From Dyadobacter sp. CY343 (lineage in GTDB: Bacteria > Bacteroidota > Bacteroidia > Cytophagales > Spirosomataceae), in contig NZ_JAJUXK010000003.1 of NCBI RefSeq assembly GCF_021390335.1, positions 496,001 to 560,000 on the forward strand: 64,000 nt of DNA, read 5' to 3'. Of this stretch, positions 17,301 through 24,469 are shown piece by piece (positions within the stretch are counted from its first letter, which is position 1; each line of letters opens with the position of its first letter). The position numbers and the translations under genes were made by a program. The notes beneath the pieces are model-generated. The model was not told where the DNA came from. It searched no databases and was given only the letters and a program-made list of their open reading frames with translations.

Positions 17301-18349
17301 CCGACGATGATATCGCTGAAACCATCCTTGTTGATATCCCCCGCCGAAGATGCAAAGCAGCCAAACCGGGCTTCTTTTTGGTCTGATTCGAGCATCACCC
17401 CGCCAGCCATAGTGATGCCGGTTGCGCTACCATAATAGACAAATACTGCACCCTCGTCAATTTGCCCGTTATCAAATTTCGACGCCCCCACGAGCACATC
17501 GCTGTAACCGTCCCCATTCACATCACCCGCGCTGGACACTACCCCTCCCATCCAGGCCTGGTTCTGGTCCGCTTCCGGTACCTTGATCGCATTGCCCGGA
17601 TTTCCGTTTGAAATAATAGGATCGATCGTGACAGGGTAAGCTGCGCCGCGGACATCGACGCTGATCTGGATATTACCTTCATTCAATTCCAGACTTGCTT
17701 CGAGTGGCGCGCCGGCAGCATCCCAGCATTTCAAGTCGCTATATATTAGTTCAGTAGCTGTTTCTTTTTCATTATAGAATGCAAGTGTATTGGTACCAAT
17801 ATCCCTCGCTTTTAAACCTTTCAGTTGAAGCTTGACAGACAATTCCTCTGTCCCGACCGGGGCTTTTTCAACAATAAAGTTCTGGCGGATACCTTCGGAA
17901 CTATTGATGTATTGTTCAGTGAATGTACTGTGCCTGATTTCAGCGGTGTTGTCTTTGTTCTCGACAATGCTTTTTAAATCAATCAGGTCGATCCGTTTTT
18001 TATCGGCATAAACCCCCTGGTTGACCAGCTTGAATTCGAAGATATGCCCCGCTGAATCCTTGCGGTTGCGGACTGTCAATACGCCGGGCTCGTAGAATGC
18101 ACGCAGGTTATGCTGCCGGTTGGGGCTTTGGTACCGGCGGTTTTGCGTGTCAAAGGTAATATGGTATTCACGCTGGCCGATGCTTTTTTCAATATCGGGA
18201 AGTACTGGCTTATCCACGGAAGTGGCCCGGGCATTGCCCCGAACGACAGTAGCGGCTGGCTGGCTTTCGCCATCTTTAAAAACATACCCTAAACCTGCAA
18301 AAGTCAGGGTTAGGATCAATACAAAACTGAGGTAGTAGGCGTGTTTCAT
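14315..18349 (-). CDS. Secreted FG-GAP/integrin-alpha-like repeat protein with T9SS sorting domain
   Basis: A 1344-residue exported protein. After a signal peptide (residues 1-20) comes a beta-rich region of about 200 residues, then 14 FG-GAP repeats of about 60 residues (about 265-1115). Each carries a calcium-binding core such as AGDVNGDGYSDVLVGA and a following YDxGQxxEG segment. Fourteen is twice seven, fitting two seven-bladed propellers in tandem. The last 75 residues (VNIYPNPVSDKLFIGDL onward) are a type A T9SS C-terminal domain. It probably acts at the cell surface in adhesion or carbohydrate/protein binding; the ligand is unknown. Repeat DNA is similar between copies, so length may vary by recombination. 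Confidence 0.92.
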   Translation of the reverse strand: MKHAYYLSFVLILTLTFAGLGYVFKDGESQPAATVVRGNARATSVDKPVLPDIEKSIGQREYHITFDTQNRRYQSPNRQHNLRAFYEPGVLTVRNRKDSAGHIFEFKLVNQGVYADKKRIDLIDLKSIVENKDNTAEIRHSTFTEQYINSSEGIRQNFIVEKAPVGTEELSVKLQLKGLKARDIGTNTLAFYNEKETATELIYSDLKCWDAAGAPLEASLELNEGNIQISVDVRGAAYPVTIDPIISNGNPGNAIKVPEADQNQAWMGGVVSSAGDVNGDGYSDVLVGASKFDNGQIDEGAVFVYYGSATGITMAGGVMLESDQKEARFGCFASSAGDINKDGFSDIIVGAHMYDKGQTNEGAAFVYYGSAQGINKVASLVLESNQAEANMGNTVGLAGDVNGDGYSDVLVCARAYDKGQTNEGVVFLYHGSAAGLNTNNPVIIEANQAEAMMGFCASGAGDVNGDGYSDILVGARLYDKGQTDEGAVFVYHGSALGINPANAATVLESNQANAYLGHTAATAGDVNGDGYSDIIIGANMYDKGQTNEGAAFMHYGSAQGINMVAAATLESNQAEAQFGYSVASAGDVNGDGYADVIVGAMYYDNGQSNEGAAFVYQGSQIGISATPVSTLESNQAGAQFGSNVASAGDVNGDGYSDVIVGAVTYDNGNADEGGAFVWLGEAKGIDMVTSSKLETSQAGSSMGNSVANAGDVNGDGFEDILVGAPFYDNGQVDEGVVFLYHGSPDGVLDNQIVVSYGNQSNAFFGHSVSTAGDINGDGYDDIVIGAPGFTEGQNLEGGVFVYFGSQTGIDENSVFIIESDQVLARLGKSVSAAGDVNGDGFADIVLGAYLYDNGQDDEGVAFVHYGSKNGIDISQATMLESNQSNSQFGVSVAGAGDINGDGFGDVMVGAYLYDNGQVNEGAAFIFHGSSTGMVSMPAKILEVNQQNAKMGISVSSAGDVNGDGFFDVIVGVPHYANGQLDEGLATVFYGSTSGKFEDPPLKLELNYAAARLGWSVSTAGDINGDGYGDVLVGAPYYSKNQVTKGSAFVFHGSPTGLKAIPVESLEVLEQGAQMGYSVSKGGDVNGDGYSDVIIGAPFFEGGSVFICYGNTGANLKNNLRLYNTNLTTPINQTQFAQNNFGAGLYSKSFLGGNKGKLVWETKAAGQGFSKGANNVITNSTQSSGSQNLYASLGLIGVELKNVIPKQGPATKVRVRVKYDPALALTGQTYGPWRYLPSYLTGNGTAPVPDEGMQETISRKALSAEGAGAKVNIYPNPVSDKLFIGDLDRSKVVNVQIVSNLGRSLYKSNNAESEIDVSGFSPGVYVLILKYTDGSQSTHRIAVKR

Positions 18350-18432
18350 CGGCCGGACGGTTATGTGATTATAAAGAGGTTTGTCACTATTCTTTCAGAC
18401 AAATCTTATTTATTACCGTCAAACAAGGACGA

Positions 18433-18537
18433 ATGGGTTATTTAAAGGCAGCGAAATGTGCAAACTGCGGGGCTCAGTTATCCAGCGTCACAACAAAATG
18501 CACTGGCCTGGTTTTTTGGGAAATTAAGGAAATCTAA
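18433..18537 (+). pseudogene. Zinc-ribbon N-terminal fragment, out of frame with 18548-18814
   Basis: ATG 18433 follows an AAGGA ribosome-binding site and reads MGYLKAAKCANCGAQLSSVT then TKCTG, a zinc-ribbon start with CxxC and a third Cys, before stopping at 18537. The +1 frame from about 18508 continues WFFGKLRKSNFNKMAADNQ into the small coiled-coil frame that follows. A single extra C near 18507-18508 (GGCCTGG) would explain the break. It could instead be a separate 34-residue peptide. Confidence 0.45.
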
Positions 18538-18547
18538 TTTCAATAAG

Positions 18548-18814
18548 ATGGCAGCAGACAATCAGAAGGAGAAAGAACTTAGAGAGCAAATACTGTCTAA
18601 GCGTCAGCAAATAGAATTTGACAGAAATAATTTGGAGGCCGAACAGGAATTATCACCAGACAACCGGGAAACTCCTGACGTGGCGGAAGAGGCAAAGAAT
18701 TTTGACGATTCTACTGAGAATGTAGTAGATACCGCCGATTTAAAGGCATTGAAGTCGGCGGAAAACGAGTTAGAAGATCTCTTGAAACAACTGGAAGATC
18801 TCGGCAAGAACTAA
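18548..18814 (+). CDS. Small charged coiled-coil protein
   Basis: From ATG 18548 the product has 88 residues, strongly charged and helical: KEKELREQILSKRQQIEFD and then LKALKSAENELEDLLKQLEDLG, with an acidic disordered middle. Coiled-coil heptads are likely at both ends. The frame is open upstream to 18458 but without a good start, and the upstream zinc-ribbon fragment suggests the original protein began at 18433. It overlaps the convergent gene by 4 bases. Function unknown. Confidence 0.55.
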   Translation: MAADNQKEKELREQILSKRQQIEFDRNNLEAEQELSPDNRETPDVAEEAKNFDDSTENVVDTADLKALKSAENELEDLLKQLEDLGKN

Positions 18815-19086
18815 ATAGAACAGACTTCCTTTTCCAGGGCCTGCTTGGTTTCAACCAACTGAGATACCACTTCATTCCAATTCCCCTGATCGGGAATAAA
18901 CGGGTCGTAATTGACCGGCAGGCGCCCGATTACATTAAATGACTGGCCTGACTTGAGCCTGATCCTTGAAACCAGTCCCATGAAATTAAAGACATCCAAT
19001 ATCTTGTGTGCTGTGGCGTATGTGTAAGAGTTTGTGGTGCAAAAGACCAATGATCCGTCTTTATAGTGGCACTCGATATTTTTCAT
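18811..19086 (-). CDS. Small hypothetical protein
   Basis: Not recognised. The start at ATG 19086 gives 91 residues (MKNIECHYKDGSLVFCTTNS...), whereas a longer reading would enter the YceI gene upstream. The pattern KDGSLVFCTTNSYTYATAHKILDVFNFMG resembles a small alpha-beta domain, and the last 25 residues form a helix. There is no signal peptide. It lies 55 bases downstream of the YceI gene on the same strand and may share its transcript. Confidence 0.55.
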   Translation of the reverse strand: MKNIECHYKDGSLVFCTTNSYTYATAHKILDVFNFMGLVSRIRLKSGQSFNVIGRLPVNYDPFIPDQGNWNEVVSQLVETKQALEKEVCSI

Positions 19087-19141
19087 AGCTAATATTAAAA
19101 TTGGGTTAAAGCCAGTGACAAAATATCGTACCACAACCGGC

Positions 19142-19663
19142 TTACTGCTGAAAGACCGGGACATAAATTTCCACAGCGGTAGAATCGGAAGCTTTTCCGG
19201 TCACTTTTCCGATCCCGAAATCACCTCGGTTCACTTTGAAATGGCCGTGAAAAGCTGCACCTTTTTCGTTGAAAATGAATGGGATAGAAACCTCCTTTTT
19301 AATTCCGCGCACTTCCAGATCGCCGGTTACTAAATACCCGCTATCCGCTCTCATAACTGTCGAAGATTTAAATCTGATAAGCGGAAATTTCTCCGCAGCA
19401 AACCATTTTTCGCTCCGTGCGTGCTTGTTTTTGAGATCATTCCCAGTCTCGATCGATGCAACCTCCACAGCAACATCGAAAACCGCTTTTTCAGGTTCCT
19501 TAGGGTCAAATTCGATTGTGCCATTCATTTTCCCAAAAGTCCCCTGTGCATATTTACCTTCGAATTTGATAGTAAAGCCCGGCGCAATTTTCCAGGAATT
19601 TAACAGTACAAGTGTGAAGGAAGCGAGCAACAATGCTAACGATACAATAACCCATTTCTTCAT
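19142..19663 (-). CDS. YceI-family exported lipid-binding protein
   Basis: A 173-residue lipocalin-like protein of the YceI family, which binds isoprenoid or fatty-acid ligands in the periplasm. An N-terminal hydrophobic signal (WVIVSLALLLASFTLVLL) is followed by the family pattern: GTFGKMNGTIEFDPKEPEKA, then VEVASIETGNDLKNKHARSEKWFAAEKFPLIRFKS split over two strands, and GDLEVRGIKKEVSIPF. The exact ligand is unknown. It is followed by a small hypothetical gene on the same strand. Confidence 0.92.
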   Translation of the reverse strand: MKKWVIVSLALLLASFTLVLLNSWKIAPGFTIKFEGKYAQGTFGKMNGTIEFDPKEPEKAVFDVAVEVASIETGNDLKNKHARSEKWFAAEKFPLIRFKSSTVMRADSGYLVTGDLEVRGIKKEVSIPFIFNEKGAAFHGHFKVNRGDFGIGKVTGKASDSTAVEIYVPVFQQ

Positions 19664-19755
19664 ATCAGCTTCATTTGAGGAAGTGTTTATGATTAATTGT
19701 TGGTTAAAAATATCAGAATTTTATCCGCCGGTCGAGGACAAGTTAGTAAGCGGAC

Positions 19756-20595
19756 TTAATTGTTTCCAATCGCAATCGGTTTATCATTTCGTGACCATTC
19801 GCTCCACGATCCTACGTAAAGTGCGGCCCCCTCGAAACCTGCTTCGTTGAGCGCAAGCAATGTGTGACAGGCAGTTACGCCCGATCCGCAATGCACCACC
19901 ACCTGTTCAGGCGTGCGGCCGGCTAATGCAGCCTGGTATTTGGAGGTAAGTTCTTCTTTCGACAAAAACTCACCGTTTTCGTTCAAATTAGAAGTATAAG
20001 GTATATTGACCGCACCGGGAATGTGACCAGCTACTAAGTCAATTGGCTCACTTTCACCTGCATAGCGGTAATGCTCCCGCACATCGATCACCATTAATTC
20101 CGGATCTGTGGAAATTTCTGAAACATGGGAAATGTCGGCCAGCGGCCAGTGCCAGCCATTTGCGGGATACTGCTTTAACTGTGGTTTTGCAGGAATCTCC
20201 GATGTAATCGAAATGCCAGCCTTTATAATAGCGTCAAGTCCGCCGCTTACCACGTACACTTTTTCGTGTCCGATCGCTTTGAGCATCCACCAAAACCGGG
20301 AGGCCGCATTTGCTCCGTTTTTATCATCATAAACCACAACCGTGCTTTCTGGCGAAATGCCTGCGCTGCCCAAAAGCTGCCCGAAATCCTGAGGCTCGGG
20401 CAGAGGATGTCTTCCACCATTTGCCGCATTATCCGTTTTGTCAGACAGTTGCGTTTCCAGATCCAGAAAAAGCGCATTTTCAAGATGGCCAGCCTGATAT
20501 CGCTGAAATGCATCCGGCCCGCCTCTCGCGTCAATCAGCACCAATTCGCCCTGGGAAAGCAACGTTTTAAGATCTTCGGCTAAAATGATATTCAT
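19756..20595 (-). CDS. Sulfurtransferase with two rhodanese domains (SseA-like)
   Basis: A 279-residue thiosulfate/3-mercaptopyruvate sulfurtransferase. The N-terminal rhodanese domain (about 1-130) is non-catalytic, starting LKTLLSQGELVLIDARG. The C-terminal domain holds the active-site cysteine in VVHCGSGVTACH at about residue 238. The loop CGSGVTA is the form usual in mercaptopyruvate sulfurtransferases, so 3-mercaptopyruvate is the preferred guess. It transfers sulfane sulfur to thiols or cyanide in the cytoplasm. Confidence 0.92.
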   Translation of the reverse strand: MNIILAEDLKTLLSQGELVLIDARGGPDAFQRYQAGHLENALFLDLETQLSDKTDNAANGGRHPLPEPQDFGQLLGSAGISPESTVVVYDDKNGANAASRFWWMLKAIGHEKVYVVSGGLDAIIKAGISITSEIPAKPQLKQYPANGWHWPLADISHVSEISTDPELMVIDVREHYRYAGESEPIDLVAGHIPGAVNIPYTSNLNENGEFLSKEELTSKYQAALAGRTPEQVVVHCGSGVTACHTLLALNEAGFEGAALYVGSWSEWSRNDKPIAIGNN

Positions 20596-20687
20596 ATAGA
20601 AGTCTGGTTTTAGATTTAGTAAAGAAAGTGACTTTTCGGGAAAAGTGAGAATTCGCGAGCGGTATCCAAACGAATACTTTTTATCAT

Positions 20688-20695
20688 TATGTTTG
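20688..20695 (+). promoter_or_regulatory. -7 promoter element for the GNAT gene
   Basis: TATGTTTG at 20688-20695 fits TAnnTTTG and lies 61 bases before the ATG at 20757. It overlaps the right arm of an inverted repeat, ATCCAAAC at 20664-20671 with GTTTGGAT at 20691-20698, which might be an operator. No clear -33 TTG is seen. Confidence 0.4.
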
Positions 20696-20756
20696 GATTC
20701 GGGGACGCGCTGAGGAAATCGGCAATTATTTCCGGCAATTATTTCTATTAATACAA

Positions 20757-21557
20757 ATGACTATAAGCACTTTTCAGGAAGCTGATCTTGTCCAGCTGCC
20801 GGCATTACAACCTCCCGACTGGGGCGATCTGATTCCCAGGTTCCGGTATTTTATCAAATCAGACCTTTGCTCTCCCATTAAGATTTCTGAAAATGGGCAA
20901 TTAATGGCGATTGGAACGAATATGTACCACACTAATTCGGTGTGGCTCGCCTGCATTGTTGTACACCCTGCGCACCGGAATAAGGGTTTGGGAAAAATCA
21001 TCACCGAGGAACTGATTAGTCAGGTTGACCGTCGGAGGTTTCCTTCTATCTACCTCGATGCCACTGAGTTTGGCTACCCGGTTTATAAAAAATTGGGATT
21101 TGAGATAGAAAACTGTTATTCGCATTTTACCCGCGAAGAAGCCTTACCGCCCCACGTTATCTCACCGCAAATCGTACCTTTCGAAGCGCAATTCCGAACA
21201 CAGATTTACAAGATTGACAGCGAGATCAGTGGAGAAAACAGGGCGGGTATCCTCGACGATTTCCTGCATTCTTCGATGCTATATGTTACCGATAATGTTG
21301 TACTTGGCTACTATATTCCCGATTGGGGCGACGCGCCGGTTATCGCAATAGATGATGAGGCGGGTATTGAGCTGATGAAATTGAGATTTCAGACTCAAGA
21401 TAAAGCGATATTACCGCAGGAAAACGCGCTGGCAATCCAGTTTTTAATTCAAAATAATTTCGTCGAATACCGCTTTTCAAGAAGAATGTTCCTGGGCTTG
21501 AAAAAAGAATGGATGCCGGAAAAAATATTCAACCGGGTTAGCGGGTCGCTGGGTTAA
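20757..21557 (+). CDS. GNAT-family N-acetyltransferase (two GNAT-like halves)
   Basis: A 266-residue acetyl-CoA-dependent acyltransferase. The acetyl-CoA motif A is at about residues 63-79 (ACIVVHPAHRNKGLG), with IYLDATEFGYPVYKKLGF as the following motif B. The second half (about 135-260) looks like the degenerate C-terminal domain of two-domain GNAT proteins. Substrate is unknown. Its stop codon directly abuts the stop of the convergent gene at 21558. Confidence 0.88.
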   Translation: MTISTFQEADLVQLPALQPPDWGDLIPRFRYFIKSDLCSPIKISENGQLMAIGTNMYHTNSVWLACIVVHPAHRNKGLGKIITEELISQVDRRRFPSIYLDATEFGYPVYKKLGFEIENCYSHFTREEALPPHVISPQIVPFEAQFRTQIYKIDSEISGENRAGILDDFLHSSMLYVTDNVVLGYYIPDWGDAPVIAIDDEAGIELMKLRFQTQDKAILPQENALAIQFLIQNNFVEYRFSRRMFLGLKKEWMPEKIFNRVSGSLG

Positions 21558-22304
21558 CTATCTCAATACCAACTCGCTGATCCTGGAAAATTCGGTGTGC
21601 GGTGCCATCGCTTTTACAATACCCTTTTTGTCAACCAATATAAAAAACGGCGTTTCGCTGATCTTGTACCTATGATTAAAACCGTAGGATTCAGGAACCG
21701 GGATAAACCCGCAATTGCGCTTTGGAATCGCTTCTATGCATTCTTCCCGGGTATTTAAGGTGGTCCCGAGCGAAACGATCTCGACGCCTCTCTTTTTATT
21801 CTCTTCGATAAAATTAGAAATGACCTTGGTACTGGCCAGCGTATAAAGCGGTTTTTCATATTTAACCCAAAAACCTAGCAGGATATACTTGCCGCGCAGT
21901 TTGTCCGAATTGTATTCTTTTCCGTCCAAACCTTCCATTACAAATGAAGAAAGCGGCTCCCCTACTTCCGGCATAAGATCCGGATTATTCATCACAGAAC
22001 CGTCTGCCTGTACGTCAACCTGATTTCTTTTAATCACTTCAAAAGAAGACGCTTTTCCATATTTATCGAATACCGGCAACGTTTTGTACAGTCCCGGATT
22101 CCGCTTCAATTTCTCATCATACTCGGCATAACTCAGCTTTTTACCTGTCGCGCGATCAATAATAACCGACTCCCGGTTCATCACGAATTGCTGGCTCACC
22201 TTACCATTATAACGAGTAACCTTCGGCTCCTCCTGCGCCGAACAAATCGCACTGCTTAATATTAGAAAAAGAAGAAGATGGAAACTGACTTGCTTACTGC
22301 ACAT
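21558..22304 (-). CDS. Exported thioredoxin-fold (redoxin) protein without CxxC
   Basis: The start was set at ATG 22304, giving a signal peptide (MCSKQVSFHLLLFLILSSAI) with a cleavage-like site near CSAQ; longer readings add an implausible leader through the divergent promoter region. Residues about 115-245 resemble TlpA/AhpC-type redoxins: GEPLSSFVMEGLDGKEYNSDKLRGKYILLGFW and later ISETPFFILVDKKGIV with the cis-Pro. The active site that should be WCxxC reads WVKYEKP, so it cannot do dithiol chemistry. A binding or structural role in the periplasm is inferred. Confidence 0.82.
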   Translation of the reverse strand: MCSKQVSFHLLLFLILSSAICSAQEEPKVTRYNGKVSQQFVMNRESVIIDRATGKKLSYAEYDEKLKRNPGLYKTLPVFDKYGKASSFEVIKRNQVDVQADGSVMNNPDLMPEVGEPLSSFVMEGLDGKEYNSDKLRGKYILLGFWVKYEKPLYTLASTKVISNFIEENKKRGVEIVSLGTTLNTREECIEAIPKRNCGFIPVPESYGFNHRYKISETPFFILVDKKGIVKAMAPHTEFSRISELVLR

Positions 22305-22335
22305 GCAAATAAAATGAAATTTTTCTGATTTTAAA

Positions 22336-22355
22336 AATATCAAAAGTTTGATATT
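22336..22355. promoter_or_regulatory. 20-bp palindrome between divergent genes
   Basis: AATATCAAAAGTTTGATATT has perfect 9-base arms around a 2-base centre. It lies in the 136-base gap between the thioredoxin-fold gene (minus) and the radical SAM gene (plus), the right place for an operator acting on one or both. Confidence 0.5.
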
Positions 22356-22440
22356 GTCAGGATCATTACCGAAATTTATACTTCTATAACTGCCGAACCC
22401 GCCACAATATTTCAGGCAAAAATAATTTATTGGAGATTTT

Positions 22441-23697
22441 ATGTACGAGAGGATCCGTGAGAAATTGGGAATATTGGCAGACGCGGCGAAATATGATGTT
22501 TCGTGTTCGTCGAGCGGAAGTAACAGGAAAAATGAAAATAAAGGCTTGGGGGATGCCGAAGGAACCGGGATTTGCCACACTTATACCGAGGACGGGCGCT
22601 GCGTTTCGCTTCTGAAAGTGCTCCTGACCAATCACTGCATTTTCGATTGTGCGTTTTGCGTTTCGAGACGCAGCAACGATATTAAGCGAGCCGCGTTCAC
22701 TGTCGAAGAAGTGGTCGAACTGACGATCAATTTTTATCGACGCAACTATATTGAGGGACTTTTTCTGAGTTCAGGCATTTTTAAGAATGCAGATTATACG
22801 ATGGAAAGGCTGGTCCGAATCGTGAAAAAGTTGCGTACCGAAGAGCGCTTTAATGGATATATTCACTTAAAAACGATCCCCGGCGCGAGTGAAGAATTAT
22901 TGAAAGAGGCTGGCATGTACGCCGACCGGATGAGCATCAATCTGGAAATGCCGACCGAGGCGGGACTAAAAATTCTGGCGCCTGAAAAATCGCACGAAGA
23001 AGTAAAAAAGCCGCTTGGGTATATTCAAAAAAGTATTACCCAGTTTTCTGACGAAAAAGCGCTGATCAAACATGTTCCCAAGTTTGTACCTGCTGGTCAG
23101 AGCACGCAAATCGTGATCGGCGCGACACCGGATACAGATAAGGAAATTATGCACACCGCCAATGCATTTTATAAGAATTTCTCGCTGAAACGGGTCTATT
23201 ATTCGGGCTATATCCCGATCAGCAATGATAGTCGCCTGCCCGTAATCGGCTCACAGCCACCATTAATCCGCGAAAACCGGCTTTATCAGGCCGACTGGCT
23301 TATGCGTTTTTATGGATTCAATGTGCAGGAAATATTAAACGATGCTCATCCTAATCTGGACGTAGATGTAGACCCGAAATTAAGCTGGGCGTTGCGGCAT
23401 TTGGAGCAATTTCCAGTCGATGTGAATACAGCCGATTATCGGATGATCCTGCGGGTGCCTGGAATTGGTGTGACTTCTGCATTGAAGATCGTGCAGGCGC
23501 GGAAATTCGGCAGGTTATATAAAGATCATTTGAAAAAAATTGGAATTTCCTTTAATAAGGCGCGCCATTTTATTCGGTACGGAGATAGTCCGATGCAGTT
23601 GAAAGAATATGAAGCAGGACATATTAAGGGTATTATTTTGGCCGAGAGCCATAGCAAATACCAAAAGAACCCGCACAACCAGCTTTCCCTTTTCTGA
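22441..23697 (+). CDS. Radical SAM protein, putative DNA modification/repair (TIGR03916-type)
   Basis: A 418-residue radical S-adenosylmethionine protein. The cluster-binding CxxxCxxC is Cys66-Cys70-Cys73 in NHCIFDCAFC. Upstream Cys22, Cys45 and Cys54 are further candidate ligands for a second cluster. At about 336-355 a helix-hairpin-helix motif, ILRVPGIGVTSALKIVQAR, points to DNA binding. This layout matches, from memory, the family named putative DNA modification/repair radical SAM protein, always found with a DUF4130/UDG-linked partner. That partner begins here at the last base of the stop codon (TGATG). Its chemistry is, as far as I know, undetermined. Confidence 0.9.
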   Translation: MYERIREKLGILADAAKYDVSCSSSGSNRKNENKGLGDAEGTGICHTYTEDGRCVSLLKVLLTNHCIFDCAFCVSRRSNDIKRAAFTVEEVVELTINFYRRNYIEGLFLSSGIFKNADYTMERLVRIVKKLRTEERFNGYIHLKTIPGASEELLKEAGMYADRMSINLEMPTEAGLKILAPEKSHEEVKKPLGYIQKSITQFSDEKALIKHVPKFVPAGQSTQIVIGATPDTDKEIMHTANAFYKNFSLKRVYYSGYIPISNDSRLPVIGSQPPLIRENRLYQADWLMRFYGFNVQEILNDAHPNLDVDVDPKLSWALRHLEQFPVDVNTADYRMILRVPGIGVTSALKIVQARKFGRLYKDHLKKIGISFNKARHFIRYGDSPMQLKEYEAGHIKGIILAESHSKYQKNPHNQLSLF

Positions 23698-24467
23698 TGG
23701 AAACCTTTGTATTCGATGGGACGCTGGAAGGTTTACTTACGGCCGTATTCTATTGTTACCAGAAGAAGAGCGGAAAGGTGAAAGTTGTGAGCACTGCACA
23801 CTTTCATCCGGATGTATTTCAGCAGCATTTCACGGTGGTAAGTGAGGACGACAAGGCGAAACGGGTCTGGTCCGGGTTGCAGAAAAAGCTGGATCCGGGC
23901 TGGATGCTCAATATTTATAAAGCCTTCCTCTCCGAGCAGCCGCAAGCTTTTCAGCATTTGCTGGATTTCGCAAGATATATTATTGATCACGAGCAAGGAG
24001 CGGAGACGAATTTCGGGAATCCAGATGTGCTCGCGATTTCTCAGCTAGGCCAGAAAGTTCATCGCGAAAAGCATAGAATGGAAGCATTTATACGGTTCCA
24101 GAAAACGGCGGATGATATATTTTACGCGCATATTGAACCGGACTTCAATGTGTTGCCGCTGTTGATCAAGCATTTCAAAAACAGGTATGCCGATCAGAAA
24201 TGGATTATTTATGATCTGAAAAGAAAATACGGGCTGTTTTATGATCTGGAAAAAGTGGAGGAAATTGTGTTTGACTTTACAGAGGAAATGTCGCCCAGCC
24301 TGAATGCATTGCCTGCAAAACTACTGGATGAAAAAGAGGAGCTGTATACGATTCTTTGGAAAGACTATTTCAAAAATGTCAATATTCCAGCACGGAAGAA
24401 TATGAAGCTGCATATTCGCCACGTGCCGAAACGATATTGGAAGTATTTATCGGAGAAGCAGGGCTGA
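23697..24467 (+). CDS. DUF4130-type DNA metabolism partner of the radical SAM protein (TIGR03915-like)
   Basis: A 256-residue protein overlapping the radical SAM gene by one base, so the two are coupled. Features recalled for the family are visible: an N-terminal FVFDGTLEGLLTAVFYCYQ, a central GQKVHREKHRMEAFIRFQ helix, HIEPDFNVLPLLIKHFKNRY, and WIIYDLKRKYGLFYDLEKV. In other genomes this domain can be fused to a uracil-DNA-glycosylase-like domain; here the fused domain is absent. A role in DNA base modification or repair is inferred from those associations. The stop is two bases from the convergent M61 gene. Confidence 0.88.
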   Translation: METFVFDGTLEGLLTAVFYCYQKKSGKVKVVSTAHFHPDVFQQHFTVVSEDDKAKRVWSGLQKKLDPGWMLNIYKAFLSEQPQAFQHLLDFARYIIDHEQGAETNFGNPDVLAISQLGQKVHREKHRMEAFIRFQKTADDIFYAHIEPDFNVLPLLIKHFKNRYADQKWIIYDLKRKYGLFYDLEKVEEIVFDFTEEMSPSLNALPAKLLDEKEELYTILWKDYFKNVNIPARKNMKLHIRHVPKRYWKYLSEKQG

Positions 24468-24469
24468 AA

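Noticed and set aside
15000..18000. Many open frames opposite the FG-GAP gene
   Set aside because: They mirror the repeat coding sequence on the other strand and have no independent start signals or known motifs.
18495..18520. Canonical -1 programmed frameshift at TTTTTTG
   Set aside because: Joining the zinc-ribbon frame to the coiled-coil frame needs +1 (or -2), not -1, so the slippery run does not explain it.
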